Assembly (NCBI RefSeq): GCF_025717515.1
Contig: NZ_JAJIRN010000006.1
Span: 248,001 to 312,000, forward strand
Direction of reading: 5' to 3'
DNA: 64,000 bases
Source of the DNA: Roseateles oligotrophus
GTDB lineage: Bacteria > Pseudomonadota > Gammaproteobacteria > Burkholderiales > Burkholderiaceae_C
The position numbers and the translations under genes are program-made. This document shows, one piece after another, positions 35,145 through 46,902 of the stretch. The notes under the pieces were generated by a model that was not told the origin of the DNA, searched no databases, and saw only the letters and a list, made by a program, of their open reading frames with translations. The first letter of the stretch is position 1; every line of letters starts with the position of its first letter.

Positions 35145-38048
35145 TTAGAACTTGGCGTTAAAGCCCAAGGTAACCCGACGGCCCAGCGCGTCATAGACGA
35201 CCGGATAGGTGTTGCCGTTACCGAACGGAGCACCCGTATTCAAGACCGGTGGATCCTTGTCCAGCAAGTTGTTGATGCTGGCGCTGAGCGTGATGTTCTT
35301 GGTGAGCTTATAGCCCATAGCCAAGTCAAGATAGCTGACAGCCTTGATGTTGGACTGACTTTCTGCCACGTCTCCATGCAATTGCGGGTCGTCGCTGGTC
35401 AGCTGATTTTTGGCGTTACCGAAATAGCGCCATGTCAGCGTGGTCGACAAGCCGAACGGCGCCGTCCATGTGCCGCGCAATTTGTGGCGCCATGTTGGAG
35501 CCGGGTTGCCGCAGGTGGTACCGAAGTAGCCGGCGCAATCAAAAGCACCCTTGCCCGGCTGCGTTTCGGCCTTGGCCTCCAACAGATAGGTTCCCATCAC
35601 GCTGAAGTCCAGCTTACCCATGTCGCCCATGCGCATGCCATAGTCCAGGCCGAAGTCGACGCCCTTGGTGCCGATCTTGGCCACGTTGATATTGGTCGAA
35701 ATCACCTGCGCTTGCGGCAACAGCCACAGCGTACCCTTGCTGTCACGGGTGATCAGCTTGCAATAGGCTGGATTGCCAGTGTTCAAGCACTCATTCACCG
35801 AGCCGTCCGGCGGCAAGCTGCCGATCGCTTTTTCGATCTGGATGTCGAAATAGTCCACCGAGAAGGTCATGTCCTTGATCGGATTCAAAATCACACCAAA
35901 GGTCATCGAATTTGATGTCTCGGGCTCCAGCAAGGGGTTACCGCCGAACAGGCCGTTGTACTGACCCGCCGTGCTGTCCACAATCTTGCCGTATTGCGCC
36001 GCAGTCACGCCGGTGTTGGCGCATTGAGCAGCGGTGGCAGTAGGCTTATCGCCGGCGCAAGGATCCGACTCCATGTTGAACAAACCACCCGCCTGGGACG
36101 AGAACAACTCGACCACATTGGGCGCGCGAACCGCAACTTGGTAGCTACCGCGAACCTTGACCTCCTTGATGGGCGACCAATCCAGGCCGGAACCCCAGGT
36201 ATTGGTCTTCGGGCCGGTGCTGTAGTTAGAGTGGCGATAGGTGGCATTCAGATTCAGCGCATAGGCCAAAGGCATGCGCTCAAACACTGGTACCCGCACC
36301 TCACCAAAAATGTCGGTCACCGAATACTCACCCTCGGTACCAATGGTTGGGCCGCCCTGGCCCGCCAGGTCACCGCTGGTGAAGGCCGCATCCGTCTCAA
36401 GTTGCAAGCGCTCGGTACGGCGCTCCAAACCAAAAGCCACACCCACACCGCTCTTGGCGGTTGGCAGCTTGATGCCGTATTCGGTCAAATCACCGGCCAA
36501 GCTGGCACCGAGCACTTGCTGCTCGGTGTAGCCCTTTTGAAAGCCGGGGGTGGCCAAATACTTCACCGCCGCAGGATCAACCTTGCCCAGTGACCAGATG
36601 TTATAAGGCACGCAGTTTGGGTCGACACCACTGGCGAAGCTGCGGCAAACCGGTTTGCCATCCTTATCCGCCACCACGTCCATCGCGCGCTGAATACGGA
36701 CTGTCGAGAAGTCGTTCTTGTACGTTTCTTGGTAGATCACCTTGCCGATCTGGGCAAATGCGTCATAGGACCAAGCACCGATATCACCCTTGACACCGGT
36801 CACAGTGCGGTAAGAGGTGTGGCGAATGTGGTCCTGCCGCCCGCCGCCCTCAACGTTACGGCGCGCGATCTGCAGGTCCGCAGTGTCACCGGGCTTGTTG
36901 AAAGTCGTTGGCGTATCTGCCTCCTGGTTGGAGGCGTGCAACTGCGCCTTCCAATCAGCGGACAACAATGGGTTCTCGAATTTGATCGAATTGACGCCGG
37001 AAAAGTCGGTGCCGAACAAACCGCTAGGCGCAATCTGCGCCACGGTGTTGTCATCGTGGAAGGAATTTAGCGTGTAAACGCGTACCTTGTCATTGATGTC
37101 GAAATGGGCGGAAGCCGTGACCGAATAGCGCGTTGAGGGGCGCTGAAAGTAGTTGGTCGGGCCGAAGTTGAATACATCGGTGGCGGCTTTAAAAGGACGC
37201 GTAGTTCCATTCGCATCTGCAACGGTGCGACTTCCGGTATTGAGGAAGAAGCGGCCCGGGTAGCTGGTACTGGAGCCACCGCAAGTGAAGGTCGCGCCGG
37301 CTGGATTCAGTGCGCAAGACGAAAAGTCGCGCTCCGACTGCAGCAAAGCATCGGTTTGGTTGCGGGTGAAGTTGATGGTGGCATTGCCCTTGTTGTCGGC
37401 AAAGTTGCCGCCCATCGTCAGGTTGAACTCACGCACCTTGCCGTCGGCGCTCTTGTTGCCTGGCAATGCGAAACCGCGCGCCTCAACAATGCTGGCGACC
37501 GAATTGCCTTGCTGGTGGTTGAAGAACTGGTAGCTACCGTCGACCTCAACGCCCTGGAAGTTATCCTTCAAGATGAAGTTGACCACGCCGGCTACCGCGT
37601 CGGCACCGTACACGGCCGAGGCGCCACCGGTCAGCACTTCAACGCGCTGAATCATCGAGACGGGGATTTGATTCAAGTCGGCAGCCACATTGCGCGGGCT
37701 ACCGGCCGGCATGCGCCGACCATTGATCAGGACCAGGGTCCGGCTTGAACCCAGATTGCGCAAATTGACGGTCGCGGTGCCCGAGGCGCCGTTGGAGACC
37801 GAGCCGCCAAAGTCGGCCATCACCTGAGGCAGATTATTCAACAAGCCCTCGGCGGTACGGATACCGTCGGCCCGGATCGACTCGGCGCTCAGCACGATGA
37901 TCGGGCTGGTGCTTTCGGTGTCGATGGTGCGGATGCGCGAACCGGTCACTTCGACCCGTTGCAGGCTTTCCTGGGCCATTGCGACGCCGGACAGCGCGCT
38001 GCCCAAGGCCAACAAGACCGCGACATTGATGCGTTTTCTTTGGAACAT
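35145..38048 (-). CDS. TonB-dependent outer membrane receptor
   Basis: 967-residue receptor from ATG 38048. The signal peptide (INVAVLLALGSALSGVAMAQ) leads into a short TonB-box-like ESLQRVEVTGSRIR. The plug domain spans about 40-170, with ILSAESIRADGIRTAEGLLN, NLRNLGSSRTLVLINGRRMP and GGASAVYGADAVAGVVNFIL. A 22-strand barrel follows, including YFDIQIEKAIG and NLLDKDPPVLNTGAPFGN, ending in aromatic F (GFNAKF). This sub-family (GNTYPVVYDALGRRV ending) is common in environmental proteobacteria for large substrates. The ligand cannot be read from sequence, and no siderophore gene is nearby. It is transcribed with its own terminator. Confidence 0.92.
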   Translation of the reverse strand: MFQRKRINVAVLLALGSALSGVAMAQESLQRVEVTGSRIRTIDTESTSPIIVLSAESIRADGIRTAEGLLNNLPQVMADFGGSVSNGASGTATVNLRNLGSSRTLVLINGRRMPAGSPRNVAADLNQIPVSMIQRVEVLTGGASAVYGADAVAGVVNFILKDNFQGVEVDGSYQFFNHQQGNSVASIVEARGFALPGNKSADGKVREFNLTMGGNFADNKGNATINFTRNQTDALLQSERDFSSCALNPAGATFTCGGSSTSYPGRFFLNTGSRTVADANGTTRPFKAATDVFNFGPTNYFQRPSTRYSVTASAHFDINDKVRVYTLNSFHDDNTVAQIAPSGLFGTDFSGVNSIKFENPLLSADWKAQLHASNQEADTPTTFNKPGDTADLQIARRNVEGGGRQDHIRHTSYRTVTGVKGDIGAWSYDAFAQIGKVIYQETYKNDFSTVRIQRAMDVVADKDGKPVCRSFASGVDPNCVPYNIWSLGKVDPAAVKYLATPGFQKGYTEQQVLGASLAGDLTEYGIKLPTAKSGVGVAFGLERRTERLQLETDAAFTSGDLAGQGGPTIGTEGEYSVTDIFGEVRVPVFERMPLAYALNLNATYRHSNYSTGPKTNTWGSGLDWSPIKEVKVRGSYQVAVRAPNVVELFSSQAGGLFNMESDPCAGDKPTATAAQCANTGVTAAQYGKIVDSTAGQYNGLFGGNPLLEPETSNSMTFGVILNPIKDMTFSVDYFDIQIEKAIGSLPPDGSVNECLNTGNPAYCKLITRDSKGTLWLLPQAQVISTNINVAKIGTKGVDFGLDYGMRMGDMGKLDFSVMGTYLLEAKAETQPGKGAFDCAGYFGTTCGNPAPTWRHKLRGTWTAPFGLSTTLTWRYFGNAKNQLTSDDPQLHGDVAESQSNIKAVSYLDLAMGYKLTKNITLSASINNLLDKDPPVLNTGAPFGNGNTYPVVYDALGRRVTLGFNAKF

Positions 38049-38264
38049 TGTGAACTCCGTAATAGAAGAACTGGGGGTTGTGTATTGATGCGTACACAGG
38101 ACAGGACAAGCCAAGCTGGGCCCAACACCTTGCGGGAGCATGTTCGGCTCTGCATTCGGTGATTCCAGTGTCCTGCCGTGCGCCGAAAAGGCACCCCCGT
38201 GATCTCCCTTAGAGATCGCTCTATGACTTAATTCACCCCCCAAAGCGAGCGTTTACCCTGTGAA

Positions 38265-38280
38265 ATTTGATGTTTCAAAT
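38265..38280. promoter_or_regulatory. Perfect inverted repeat upstream of the receptor gene
   Basis: ATTTGA-TGTT-TCAAAT, about 217 bp before the receptor start. It could be an operator for a regulator not encoded nearby. No family assignment was possible by eye. Confidence 0.4.
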
Positions 38281-38372
38281 GCACAAAACGTTGCCACGAA
38301 ACGACGGTAAATATATTTGCAAAAAACAAATTCGGATCAAAGGGCCATGGCGAACGACTTCCGGCTGCCGTC

Positions 38373-38405
38373 GCCGGCTGCGGCCGCGCATTGGCCGCAG
38401 CCGGC
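38373..38405. repeat. Strong GC-rich hairpin downstream of ldcA
   Basis: GCCGGCTGCGGCC and GGCCGCAGCCGGC are perfect complements (13 bp) around the loop GCGCATT. There is no T tract on either strand. It may protect the ldcA mRNA end or belong to a REP-like family. Confidence 0.6.
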
Positions 38406-38498
38406 AGCTTGGCGGAACTGGTCTCGCTTGCAAACCCAAAAGGTTTCATCGAGTTTCAACGCGCAGCGCAATAGAACGCCCGCGCCGCTCGATAGAAC

Positions 38499-40281
<1,783 letters not shown>

Positions 40282-40304
40282 GGCTCAGTCTCCCTCGATT
40301 TGAA

Positions 40305-41909
40305 TCACTCCCACTCGATCGTTGCCGGAGGCTTGCTCGACACGTCGTAGGTGACCCGGTTGATGCCGCGCACCTCGTTGATGATGCGACCCGACACCTT
40401 TTTCAGCAGACCATAAGGCAGTTCGGCCCAGTCGGCCGTCATGAAGTCGCTGGTCTGCACCGCACGCAGCGCCACCACATAGTCGTAGGTGCGGCCGTCG
40501 CCCATCACGCCCACGCTCTTGACCGGCAAGAAGACGGTGAAGGCCTGGCTGGTCAGCTCGTACCAGTTCTTGCCGGATTCGGCATCCTTCCAGCCGCGCA
40601 ACTCTTCGATGAAGATGGCGTCCGCCCGGCGCAGGAGGTCGGCATATTCCCGCTTGACCTCGCCCAGAATCCGCACGCCCAGACCGGGGCCCGGGAAGGG
40701 GTGGCGATACACCATATCGGCCGGCAGGCCTAGCGCCACGCCCAAGGCGCGAACTTCGTCCTTGAACAACTCGCGCAGCGGCTCCAGCAGCTTCAGCCCC
40801 AATTGCTCGGGCAGGCCGCCAACATTGTGGTGGCTCTTGATCGTGATCGCCTTTTTGGTCTTGGTGCCGCCGCTCTCCACCACATCGGGGTAGATGGTGC
40901 CTTGAGCTAACCATTTAGCGCCCTTGACATGGTCATGCGCTGCCTTGAGCTTGGCCGCCTCTGCCTTGAAGACCTCGACGAACTCGCGGCCGATGATCTT
41001 GCGCTTTTGCTCGGGGTCGGTGACGCCGGCCAGATGGCCCAGGAACTGCGCCTCCGCCTGCACATGAACGACCTTGGCGTGCAGCTTGCCGGCGAACATC
41101 TCCATCACCATCGCACCCTCGTTCAAGCGCAAGAGGCCATGGTCGACAAACACGCAGGTCAGCTGATCGCCAATGGCGCGGTGAATCAACGCCGCTGCGA
41201 CCGAGGAGTCAACCCCGCCGGACAGACCCAGGATGACTTCCTCGTCACCGACCTGCTCGCGGATCTTGGCGACGGCTTCTTCGATGTAGTCGCCCATGAT
41301 CCAGTCGCCCTTGCAGCCGGCGATGTCGCGCACAAAGCGGGTCAGCAACTCCTGACCCTTGACCGTGTGTGTCACCTCGGGGTGGAACTGCACCGCGTAA
41401 TAGCCTTTTTCTTCATTCGCCATGCCGGCGATCGGGCAGCTCGGTGTCGAGGCCATCAGCTTGAAGCCAGGCGGCATCGCGGTGACCTTGTCGCCATGGC
41501 TCATCCAGACCTTGAGCATGCCGTGCCCTTCCAGCGTGGCGTGGTCCTGGATGCCATCAAGTAACCTGGTGTGGCCATGGGCGCGCACCTCGGCATAGCC
41601 GAATTCGCGGTGGTCGCTGGCCTCGACCTTGCCACCGAGCTGTTCGGTCATGGTGAACATGCCGTAGCAAATGCCCAAGACCGGCACGCCCAGATCCCAG
41701 ACCGCCTGCGGCGCGCGCAACTCGTGGTCTTCGTAGGTCGAGGCATGGCTGCCGGACAAGATGATGGCCTTGGGCGCGAATTCACGGATGAACTCGTTGC
41801 TGACGTCATTCGGGTGAATCTCGCAGAACACCGCCGCATCGCGCACGCGGCGGGCTATCAGCTGGGTGACTTGGGAGCCGAAATCGAGGATCAGGACTTT
41901 GTCATGCAT
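40305..41909 (-). CDS. guaA: GMP synthase (glutamine-hydrolysing)
   Basis: 534-residue enzyme converting XMP to GMP. The N-terminal class I glutamine amidotransferase has the nucleophile motif GICYGMFTM, with HPEVTHT as the catalytic His/Glu region. The ATP-pyrophosphatase P-loop is [14 protein letters not shown]. The C-terminal dimerisation domain ends PPATIEWE. Length and motifs are canonical. The MFS gene lies 28 bp upstream on the same strand, and the small membrane gene, tadA and ldcA follow. Confidence 0.97.
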   Translation of the reverse strand: MHDKVLILDFGSQVTQLIARRVRDAAVFCEIHPNDVSNEFIREFAPKAIILSGSHASTYEDHELRAPQAVWDLGVPVLGICYGMFTMTEQLGGKVEASDHREFGYAEVRAHGHTRLLDGIQDHATLEGHGMLKVWMSHGDKVTAMPPGFKLMASTPSCPIAGMANEEKGYYAVQFHPEVTHTVKGQELLTRFVRDIAGCKGDWIMGDYIEEAVAKIREQVGDEEVILGLSGGVDSSVAAALIHRAIGDQLTCVFVDHGLLRLNEGAMVMEMFAGKLHAKVVHVQAEAQFLGHLAGVTDPEQKRKIIGREFVEVFKAEAAKLKAAHDHVKGAKWLAQGTIYPDVVESGGTKTKKAITIKSHHNVGGLPEQLGLKLLEPLRELFKDEVRALGVALGLPADMVYRHPFPGPGLGVRILGEVKREYADLLRRADAIFIEELRGWKDAESGKNWYELTSQAFTVFLPVKSVGVMGDGRTYDYVVALRAVQTSDFMTADWAELPYGLLKKVSGRIINEVRGINRVTYDVSSKPPATIEWE

Positions 41910-41937
41910 AGCTTTTCTCTCTTCTTAAAACTGGTAT

Positions 41938-43194
41938 TCAAGCCACAGCCGGCGCGGCAGACCGAGTGCGGGCGAAATGCCGCCAAGCGAACATCAGCGA
42001 CAGCGCCTGCAGCCCGGCACAAAAATAGAACGGTGCGCCGATGCGCCAATCACCCTGAGGGAAATCGGCGACGAAATAGATCAGCCCCGGCCCGACCACC
42101 GGTGCCAGCACGGCCATGATGCTGTTAAGCGAAGACACCGCGCCCATCGTCTCGCCTTGCGTCGAGGCGTCGGCGGCATTCGAGATCAGGCTTTGCATCG
42201 CGGCATTGACGGCAAAGCCGAGCAGATTGAAGCCGATGATGGCGTACATCATCCAGCCCGCCGTCGAGGCGCCCCAGACAAAATTCGTCAGCGTACTGGA
42301 CAGCAGGCCCAGCACCACCAAGCGCTGCGGGGTGAAGATTTTCAGCAGGCGCGGCAGCAAAAAGCCCTGCACCAACACCGACATCACGCCCACCGCAAAC
42401 AGCGACCAGCCGTTTTCTTTGGGGCCCCAGCCGAATTTGAAATGTGTGTAAAGCACCCAGCTGGACTGCAGAATCATCTGCGCCAGACCCGACAGCCCGA
42501 TCACAAAAACCAAGGGACCGACGCCCTTCAGCCCGCTCAACTTCTTGAGCGCATTGACCGGATTGGCGCGCCGCCAAGAAAAGGGCCGACGGTTCTCGGG
42601 CTTCAGCGATTCCGGAAGCACAAAGAAGCCATAGCACCAGTTGATCAAGGCCAAGGTACCTGCCACATAAAACGGCAGATGCAAATCGATAGCACCCAGG
42701 ATGCCGCCCATCACCGGGCCGAGAATAAAGCCCATGCCGAAGGCTGCGCCGAGCATACCGAAGCGCTTGGCGCGCTCATCCGGCGAGCTGATGTCGGCCA
42801 CATAGGCATTGGCGACCGAGGCATTGGCCTGCATCGCCCCGCTGACCAGACGCACCGCCACCAGCATCCACAAGGCGGTGGCCATGGCCGTGACGAAAAA
42901 GCTCAACGCCAGGCCGCAAAAACCGATCAGCATCACCGGCCGGCGGCCGTAACGGTCGGACAAGGCGCCCAGAATCGGCGAGCCGATGAAATTGGCAAAG
43001 CCGAAAGCAAAGGCCACCATCAGATAGGCCAGCGTGTGATTGGCGGCCGAACTGGTGAAGCTGCCCACCAAAGGCGGCAAGACCGGGATGATCAGGCCGA
43101 TCGAGATCATGTCGATCAACACCGCCACCATGATGAAACCCATGCCGGCCACCCTGCCCTTGGCCACCTTGCTTGGCTCTGTCTCGCTGCTCAA
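41938..43194 (-). CDS. MFS transporter, TCR/Tet-like
   Basis: 418-residue major facilitator with about 12 helices. Motif A between helices 2 and 3 reads [16 protein letters not shown], and motif C-like [13 protein letters not shown] is near helix 5; both are typical of drug:H+ antiporters (DHA1, TetA-like). The start is probably TTG 43194 with AAGGAA upstream, since ATGs lie only inside helix 1. It sits between guaB and guaA, possibly transcribed with guaA. The substrate is unknown; resistance should not be assumed. Confidence 0.88.
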   Translation of the reverse strand: MSSETEPSKVAKGRVAGMGFIMVAVLIDMISIGLIIPVLPPLVGSFTSSAANHTLAYLMVAFAFGFANFIGSPILGALSDRYGRRPVMLIGFCGLALSFFVTAMATALWMLVAVRLVSGAMQANASVANAYVADISSPDERAKRFGMLGAAFGMGFILGPVMGGILGAIDLHLPFYVAGTLALINWCYGFFVLPESLKPENRRPFSWRRANPVNALKKLSGLKGVGPLVFVIGLSGLAQMILQSSWVLYTHFKFGWGPKENGWSLFAVGVMSVLVQGFLLPRLLKIFTPQRLVVLGLLSSTLTNFVWGASTAGWMMYAIIGFNLLGFAVNAAMQSLISNAADASTQGETMGAVSSLNSIMAVLAPVVGPGLIYFVADFPQGDWRIGAPFYFCAGLQALSLMFAWRHFARTRSAAPAVA

Positions 43195-43221
43195 TCGAAT
43201 TCCTTGCTGCTACTCAATGTG

Positions 43222-43240
43222 AAAAAGGGGCCGAGGCCCC
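43222..43240 (-). terminator. Intrinsic terminator of guaB
   Basis: GGGGC-CGAG-GCCCC stem; on the minus strand it is followed by TTTTT. It lies 119 bp beyond the guaB stop and just before the MFS gene start. Confidence 0.7.
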
Positions 43241-43280
43241 ATCGAGTCGTCCGCCGGGCCGCTCCCAAGGACGGCCGCTG

Positions 43281-43315
43281 AAGGCTGATGTGGGGCAAGC
43301 CCCCGCATCAGCCTT
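43281..43315. repeat. Strong REP-like hairpin between guaB and the MFS gene
   Basis: AAGGCTGATG pairs perfectly with CATCAGCCTT, extended inward by a G-U pair and GGGG/CCCC around a short loop. Next to it are CCCCTCGGGGG (43319-43329) and CCAGG-TATG-CCCTGG (43334-43348), making a cluster of palindromes typical of REP-like intergenic repeats. Confidence 0.55.
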
Positions 43316-43358
43316 CGTCCCCTCGGGGGACCGACCAGGTATGCCCTGGGCGAGGGGC

Positions 43359-44828
43359 CTACTCGCTTCTGTAATTCGGCGACTCTTTGGTGATCTGCAC
43401 ATCGTGGACATGGCTTTCGCGCATGCCCGCCGAGGTGATCTCGACAAACTCGCCCTTGTTCTGCATGTCCTCGATGGTGGCGCAGCCGCAGTAATGCATC
43501 GACGCCTTCAGGCCACCGGCCATCTGGAAGATCACCTGCACCACCGAACCCTTGTAAGGCACTTGGCCTTCGATGCCCTCGGGCACCAGCTTGGAGGTGT
43601 TGGGGTTGTTGGCCGAAGTGTCCTGGAAGTAGCGGTCGGCCGAACCCTTAGCCATCGCACCCATCGAACCCATGCCGCGGTAGCTCTTGTAGCTGCGGCC
43701 CTGATACAGGATCAGGTCGCCGGGCGCCTCTTCGGTGCCGGCAAAAGCGCCGCCCATCATCACGCAATCGGCGCCGGCCGCAATCGCCTTGGCCAGATCG
43801 CCCGAGAAGCGCACGCCGCCGTCGGCAATCACCGGCACGCCGGTGCCGCGCAAGGCGGTCGCGACATTGTCGATCGCGGTGATCTGAGGCACGCCAACAC
43901 CGGCCACGATGCGGGTGGTGCAGATCGAGCCAGGGCCGATACCGACCTTGACGCCATCGGCGCCCGCCTCCACCAGCGCCAGGGCGGCCGCGGCGGTCGC
44001 GATATTGCCGCCGATCACGTCGACGCCAGGGAACTTGTCCTTGACCCAACGCACGCGCTCCAGCACGCCAGCACTGTGGCCATGGGCGGTATCAACGATC
44101 AAGGCATCGACGCCGGCCTTGACCAGCATGGTCACGCGCTCTTCGGTGTCGTCACCAAAGCCGACCGCAGCACCGACGCGCAGCTTGCCGTGCGAATCAC
44201 GGGCGGCGAGCGGGAAGCTGGTTTGCTTGGTGATGTCTTTGACCGTCATCAGGCCGCGCAACTCGAAGTTAGCGTTGATGACGACCACGCGCTCCAGCTT
44301 GTGCTTGTGCATCAAGGCCTTGGCCTCTTCCAACGAAGCGCCTTCCTTGACGGTGATCAGCTTTTCGGCCGGCGTCATCATCTGGCTGACGGCCAGATCC
44401 ATGCGGGTCTCGAAACGCACATCGCGGCCGGTGACGATGCCAACGACTTTTTTGCCGTCCAGCACAGGAAAACCCGACACGCCGTGCAGGCGCTGCAACT
44501 CAATCACTTCACGCACCGTGGTGGTAGGTGTGATGGTGAAGGGCTCGAGCACGATGCCCGACTCGTAGCGCTTGACCCGAGCAACCTCGATCGCTTGCTG
44601 CGCAGCCGTCAGGTTTTTGTGGACGATACCAATACCGCCCTCTTGCGCGATGGCGATGGCCAGGCGCGCTTCGGTCACCGTGTCCATGGCGGCAGACACC
44701 AGGGGCAGGTTGAGGCGGATATTGCGGGACAGCCGGGTGGCTAAACTGGTGTCGCGAGGCAACACTTGCGAGAACGCTGGCACCAACAGGACATCATCGA
44801 AGGTGAGCGCTTTGCCGAGTAGGCGCAT
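43359..44828 (-). CDS. guaB: Inosine-5'-monophosphate dehydrogenase
   Basis: 489-residue IMPDH converting IMP to XMP. The catalytic Cys loop is [11 protein letters not shown]. The N-terminal [18 protein letters not shown] and the flap region [15 protein letters not shown] are conserved. A CBS-domain pair is inserted at about 95-205. It supplies XMP to guaA, 1.4 kb downstream on the same strand but separated by a terminator and the MFS gene. Confidence 0.97.
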   Translation of the reverse strand: MRLLGKALTFDDVLLVPAFSQVLPRDTSLATRLSRNIRLNLPLVSAAMDTVTEARLAIAIAQEGGIGIVHKNLTAAQQAIEVARVKRYESGIVLEPFTITPTTTVREVIELQRLHGVSGFPVLDGKKVVGIVTGRDVRFETRMDLAVSQMMTPAEKLITVKEGASLEEAKALMHKHKLERVVVINANFELRGLMTVKDITKQTSFPLAARDSHGKLRVGAAVGFGDDTEERVTMLVKAGVDALIVDTAHGHSAGVLERVRWVKDKFPGVDVIGGNIATAAAALALVEAGADGVKVGIGPGSICTTRIVAGVGVPQITAIDNVATALRGTGVPVIADGGVRFSGDLAKAIAAGADCVMMGGAFAGTEEAPGDLILYQGRSYKSYRGMGSMGAMAKGSADRYFQDTSANNPNTSKLVPEGIEGQVPYKGSVVQVIFQMAGGLKASMHYCGCATIEDMQNKGEFVEITSAGMRESHVHDVQITKESPNYRSE

Positions 44829-44911
44829 AGGGGAAGCTCCAGACGCAAAGCGGCATTATACGGAGGCGCGCAAGGCCTCAAACTTTTGGTGGTCAAGGCT
44901 ACACTCGAAAT

Positions 44912-45436
44912 ATGCCAAATCTACTCGCCACTCTTGACCTCAAACGCATTGGCCTGCTGGGCCTGCTTGCTCTTTGCATTGCAATGCCAGTACAGGCGCA
45001 GTGGAAATGGCGCGACGGTGCGGGCAAACTTCAGTTCAGTGACCTGCCGCCACCCCAAGGTACGCCCGAGAAGGACATTCTGCAAAGGCCCAAAAGCCAG
45101 CAGCCTCCGCGCATCGTTGTCGGGCCTTATGGTGCCAGCGCAGCAAGCGTAGCGGCCACCGCTGCCAGCGGGCCAAGCAAGGCCGAGCTAGAGCGCCAGG
45201 CACGCGAGAAGCAGCAAGACAAGGATGTGCAGGCGCGGCAAAAAGAGAACGAAGCCAAACTGGCCGAGCAGCGGCGCGACAACTGCGTGCGAGCCAAAGA
45301 AAATATGAAGCTGCTGCAAGACGGCGTGCGCCTGACCCGCAATAACGACAAGGGCGAACCCATCGTCATCGATGATCGCCAGCGTGCCGAAGAGATGCAG
45401 CGCACCCGCAGCATCATTGACAGCGAGTGCCGCTAA
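44912..45436 (+). CDS. DUF4124-type exported protein
   Basis: 174-residue protein with a signal peptide (LLGLLALCIAMPVQAQ) followed by WKWRDGAGKLQFSDLPPPQGTP (first 20 residues of the mature part). This W-K-W-x-D-x-x-G-x-x-x-F-S-D-x-P-P pattern is the DUF4124 domain. The rest is a charged helical, coiled-coil-like region (KAELERQAREKQQDKDVQAR). Function unknown; probably periplasmic. It is divergent from guaB and overlaps the rnfH stop tail-to-tail. Confidence 0.85.
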   Translation: MPNLLATLDLKRIGLLGLLALCIAMPVQAQWKWRDGAGKLQFSDLPPPQGTPEKDILQRPKSQQPPRIVVGPYGASAASVAATAASGPSKAELERQAREKQQDKDVQARQKENEAKLAEQRRDNCVRAKENMKLLQDGVRLTRNNDKGEPIVIDDRQRAEEMQRTRSIIDSECR

Positions 45437-45783
45437 AGGCCTATTTTTCCACCCAGCGGCCGATGCCTAGAGGCCACGCGCGCGCTGCCCTTGCGAAAAC
45501 GTAGGCGGCGCGATTCTTTCGGATCAACCGTCAAGGGGCGATAAACCTCGATGCGGTCGCGCTCGCGCAGCGGCGTGCACAGGGGTTGCAGCCGCCCCCA
45601 AACACCAATCTTCAAGACACCCAGGCGAGGCAGTTGATCGGCAAAGTCCGGACAAGCGCGCAGCGCCTGCTCGATCGAGGCGCCGGCGGCAACTGTCAAC
45701 AGCCGTTGCCTGACGTCGCCGGCCTGCGGGCTCCAGACCAGCTCAACCTGGATATCAAGCCCCGGCGCTTCAGCGAGGCCCAT
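45433..45783 (-). CDS. rnfH: RnfH-family ubiquitin-like protein
   Basis: 116-residue beta-grasp protein of the RnfH (RatB) family. The conserved features are [19 protein letters not shown] and [40 protein letters not shown] (described by motif order). ATG 45783 was chosen. It overlaps ratA by 14 bp, the usual ratA-rnfH pairing next to smpB. Function is not established, possibly linked to RatA. Confidence 0.9.
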   Translation of the reverse strand: MGLAEAPGLDIQVELVWSPQAGDVRQRLLTVAAGASIEQALRACPDFADQLPRLGVLKIGVWGRLQPLCTPLRERDRIEVYRPLTVDPKESRRLRFRKGSARVASRHRPLGGKIGL

Positions 45784-46231
45784 AGACCGCCTCGGCACGC
45801 TGAACGAAGCGATCGACAAAGGTATTGGCGACGCGGTCAAACACGGGGCTGACCACCGCCTCCAGCGCCACGCTAGAGAAGGCGTAGCGCAGATCGAACT
45901 CGATCTTGCAGGCAACCTCGCCTTCCGCATTACCACCCGGCTTGACCAAGGGCAGAAAACGCCAGTCGCCGTCCAACAAGGAAAAAGGGCCGTCGACCAG
46001 ACGCATGCTGACGCGCCGGTCGACTTCATGGCTGTTGCGAGTGGTGAAAGCGTGGCGCACGCCGGCATAGGCCAGCGACAGGCGCGCGGTCACGCCCTCG
46101 TCTTCTTGCTCGAGCAATTCGGCGCGCTCGCACCAGGGCAAGAACTCGGGATAGCGCTCGATACCCACGACCAAGTCATACATCTCGCGCGGCGAGTACC
46201 AGAGCAGAACAGATTTTTTTACATGCTTCAT
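45770..46231 (-). CDS. ratA: RatA-type START-domain protein
   Basis: 153-residue SRPBCC/START-fold protein. Start [20 protein letters not shown], then [33 protein letters not shown] and a C-terminal [24 protein letters not shown] helix. E. coli RatA was reported to block 70S association, and eukaryotic and bacterial homologues (Coq10) bind ubiquinone; either role is possible. Overlaps rnfH and is divergent from smpB. Confidence 0.9.
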   Translation of the reverse strand: MKHVKKSVLLWYSPREMYDLVVGIERYPEFLPWCERAELLEQEDEGVTARLSLAYAGVRHAFTTRNSHEVDRRVSMRLVDGPFSLLDGDWRFLPLVKPGGNAEGEVACKIEFDLRYAFSSVALEAVVSPVFDRVANTFVDRFVQRAEAVYGPR

Positions 46232-46303
46232 ACAATGGGCGAATTGTATTGGCGCGGCCGGCTCAATTCAGCGCCGCCCAAGCCACCCGAAAATAAGAGT
46301 TCC

Positions 46304-46825
46304 ATGTCCACTGCCTCCAACTCGTCATTCCGCCCCCCGGCCAAAGCCAAGCCGGCCGTTTCGGCCGCCCCTATCGCCGAAAACCGCCGCGCCCGCTATG
46401 ACTACTTCATCGAAGAACGGCATGAGGCCGGCATCGTGTTGGAAGGCTGGGAGGTCAAGTCCATCCGTGCCGGCCAGGTCCAACTGACCGATGGCTACGT
46501 GATGATCAAGGGCGGCGAGATGTATTTGATCGGCTGCCGCATCAACCCGCTGCGCAACGCCTCGACCCATATCAGCCCGCTGGCCGACCGCATCAAGAAG
46601 CTCTTGCTCAAAGGCGAAGACATCCGCCGTCTGATTGGCAAGATCGAGCAAAAAGGCTTCACCCTGGTGCCGTTGAACCTGCACTTCAAGGGCAGCTACG
46701 TCAAGGTCGAGATTGGCCTGGCCAAGGGCAAGGCCGAGCATGACAAGCGCAACACCGAGAAAAAACGCGACTGGGAGAAAGAAAAGGGGCAATTGATGCG
46801 GCACGCATCAAAGTCGAAGACCTAA
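46304..46825 (+). CDS. smpB: SsrA-binding protein SmpB
   Basis: 173-residue trans-translation factor that carries tmRNA to stalled ribosomes. The core includes [44 protein letters not shown], PHxSPLADR-like [16 protein letters not shown] and the C-terminal helix [24 protein letters not shown]. An N-terminal extension of about 24 residues is Pro/Ala/Ser-rich. ATG 46304 follows an AAATAAGAGTTCC leader. The last 25 bases of coding sequence have a near-perfect second copy 75 bp downstream. Confidence 0.96.
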   Translation: MSTASNSSFRPPAKAKPAVSAAPIAENRRARYDYFIEERHEAGIVLEGWEVKSIRAGQVQLTDGYVMIKGGEMYLIGCRINPLRNASTHISPLADRIKKLLLKGEDIRRLIGKIEQKGFTLVPLNLHFKGSYVKVEIGLAKGKAEHDKRNTEKKRDWEKEKGQLMRHASKSKT

Positions 46826-46881
46826 GCTGCGAAGCAGATTGGCTGCCACTTTCGCTAAAAGGGGCAGTTGATGCGGCACGC
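46782..46881. repeat. 25 bp direct repeat at the smpB 3' end
   Basis: Bases 46782-46806 inside smpB and 46857-46881 in the following spacer match with one mismatch, 75 bp apart (an in-frame distance). The second copy would encode [15 protein letters not shown] and a TAA in the smpB frame, so it looks like a duplicated smpB 3' end. Confidence 0.75.
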
Positions 46882-46902
46882 TGCCAAAGCCCCTTCCCGA
46901 GA

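Larger units (their letters stand above)
38049..38498. other. Receptor upstream region with palindromes
   Basis: 450 bp with no credible gene. It contains ATTTGA-N4-TCAAAT at 38265-38280 and a GC-rich 13 bp hairpin at 38373-38405. An AT-richer tract at 38310-38335 may be promoter material for the receptor gene. Confidence 0.5.

Noticed and set aside
41938-43194. Tetracycline resistance determinant
   Set aside because: The TetA-like motifs A and C are common to many DHA1 exporters; no TetR neighbour is present, so no drug can be named.
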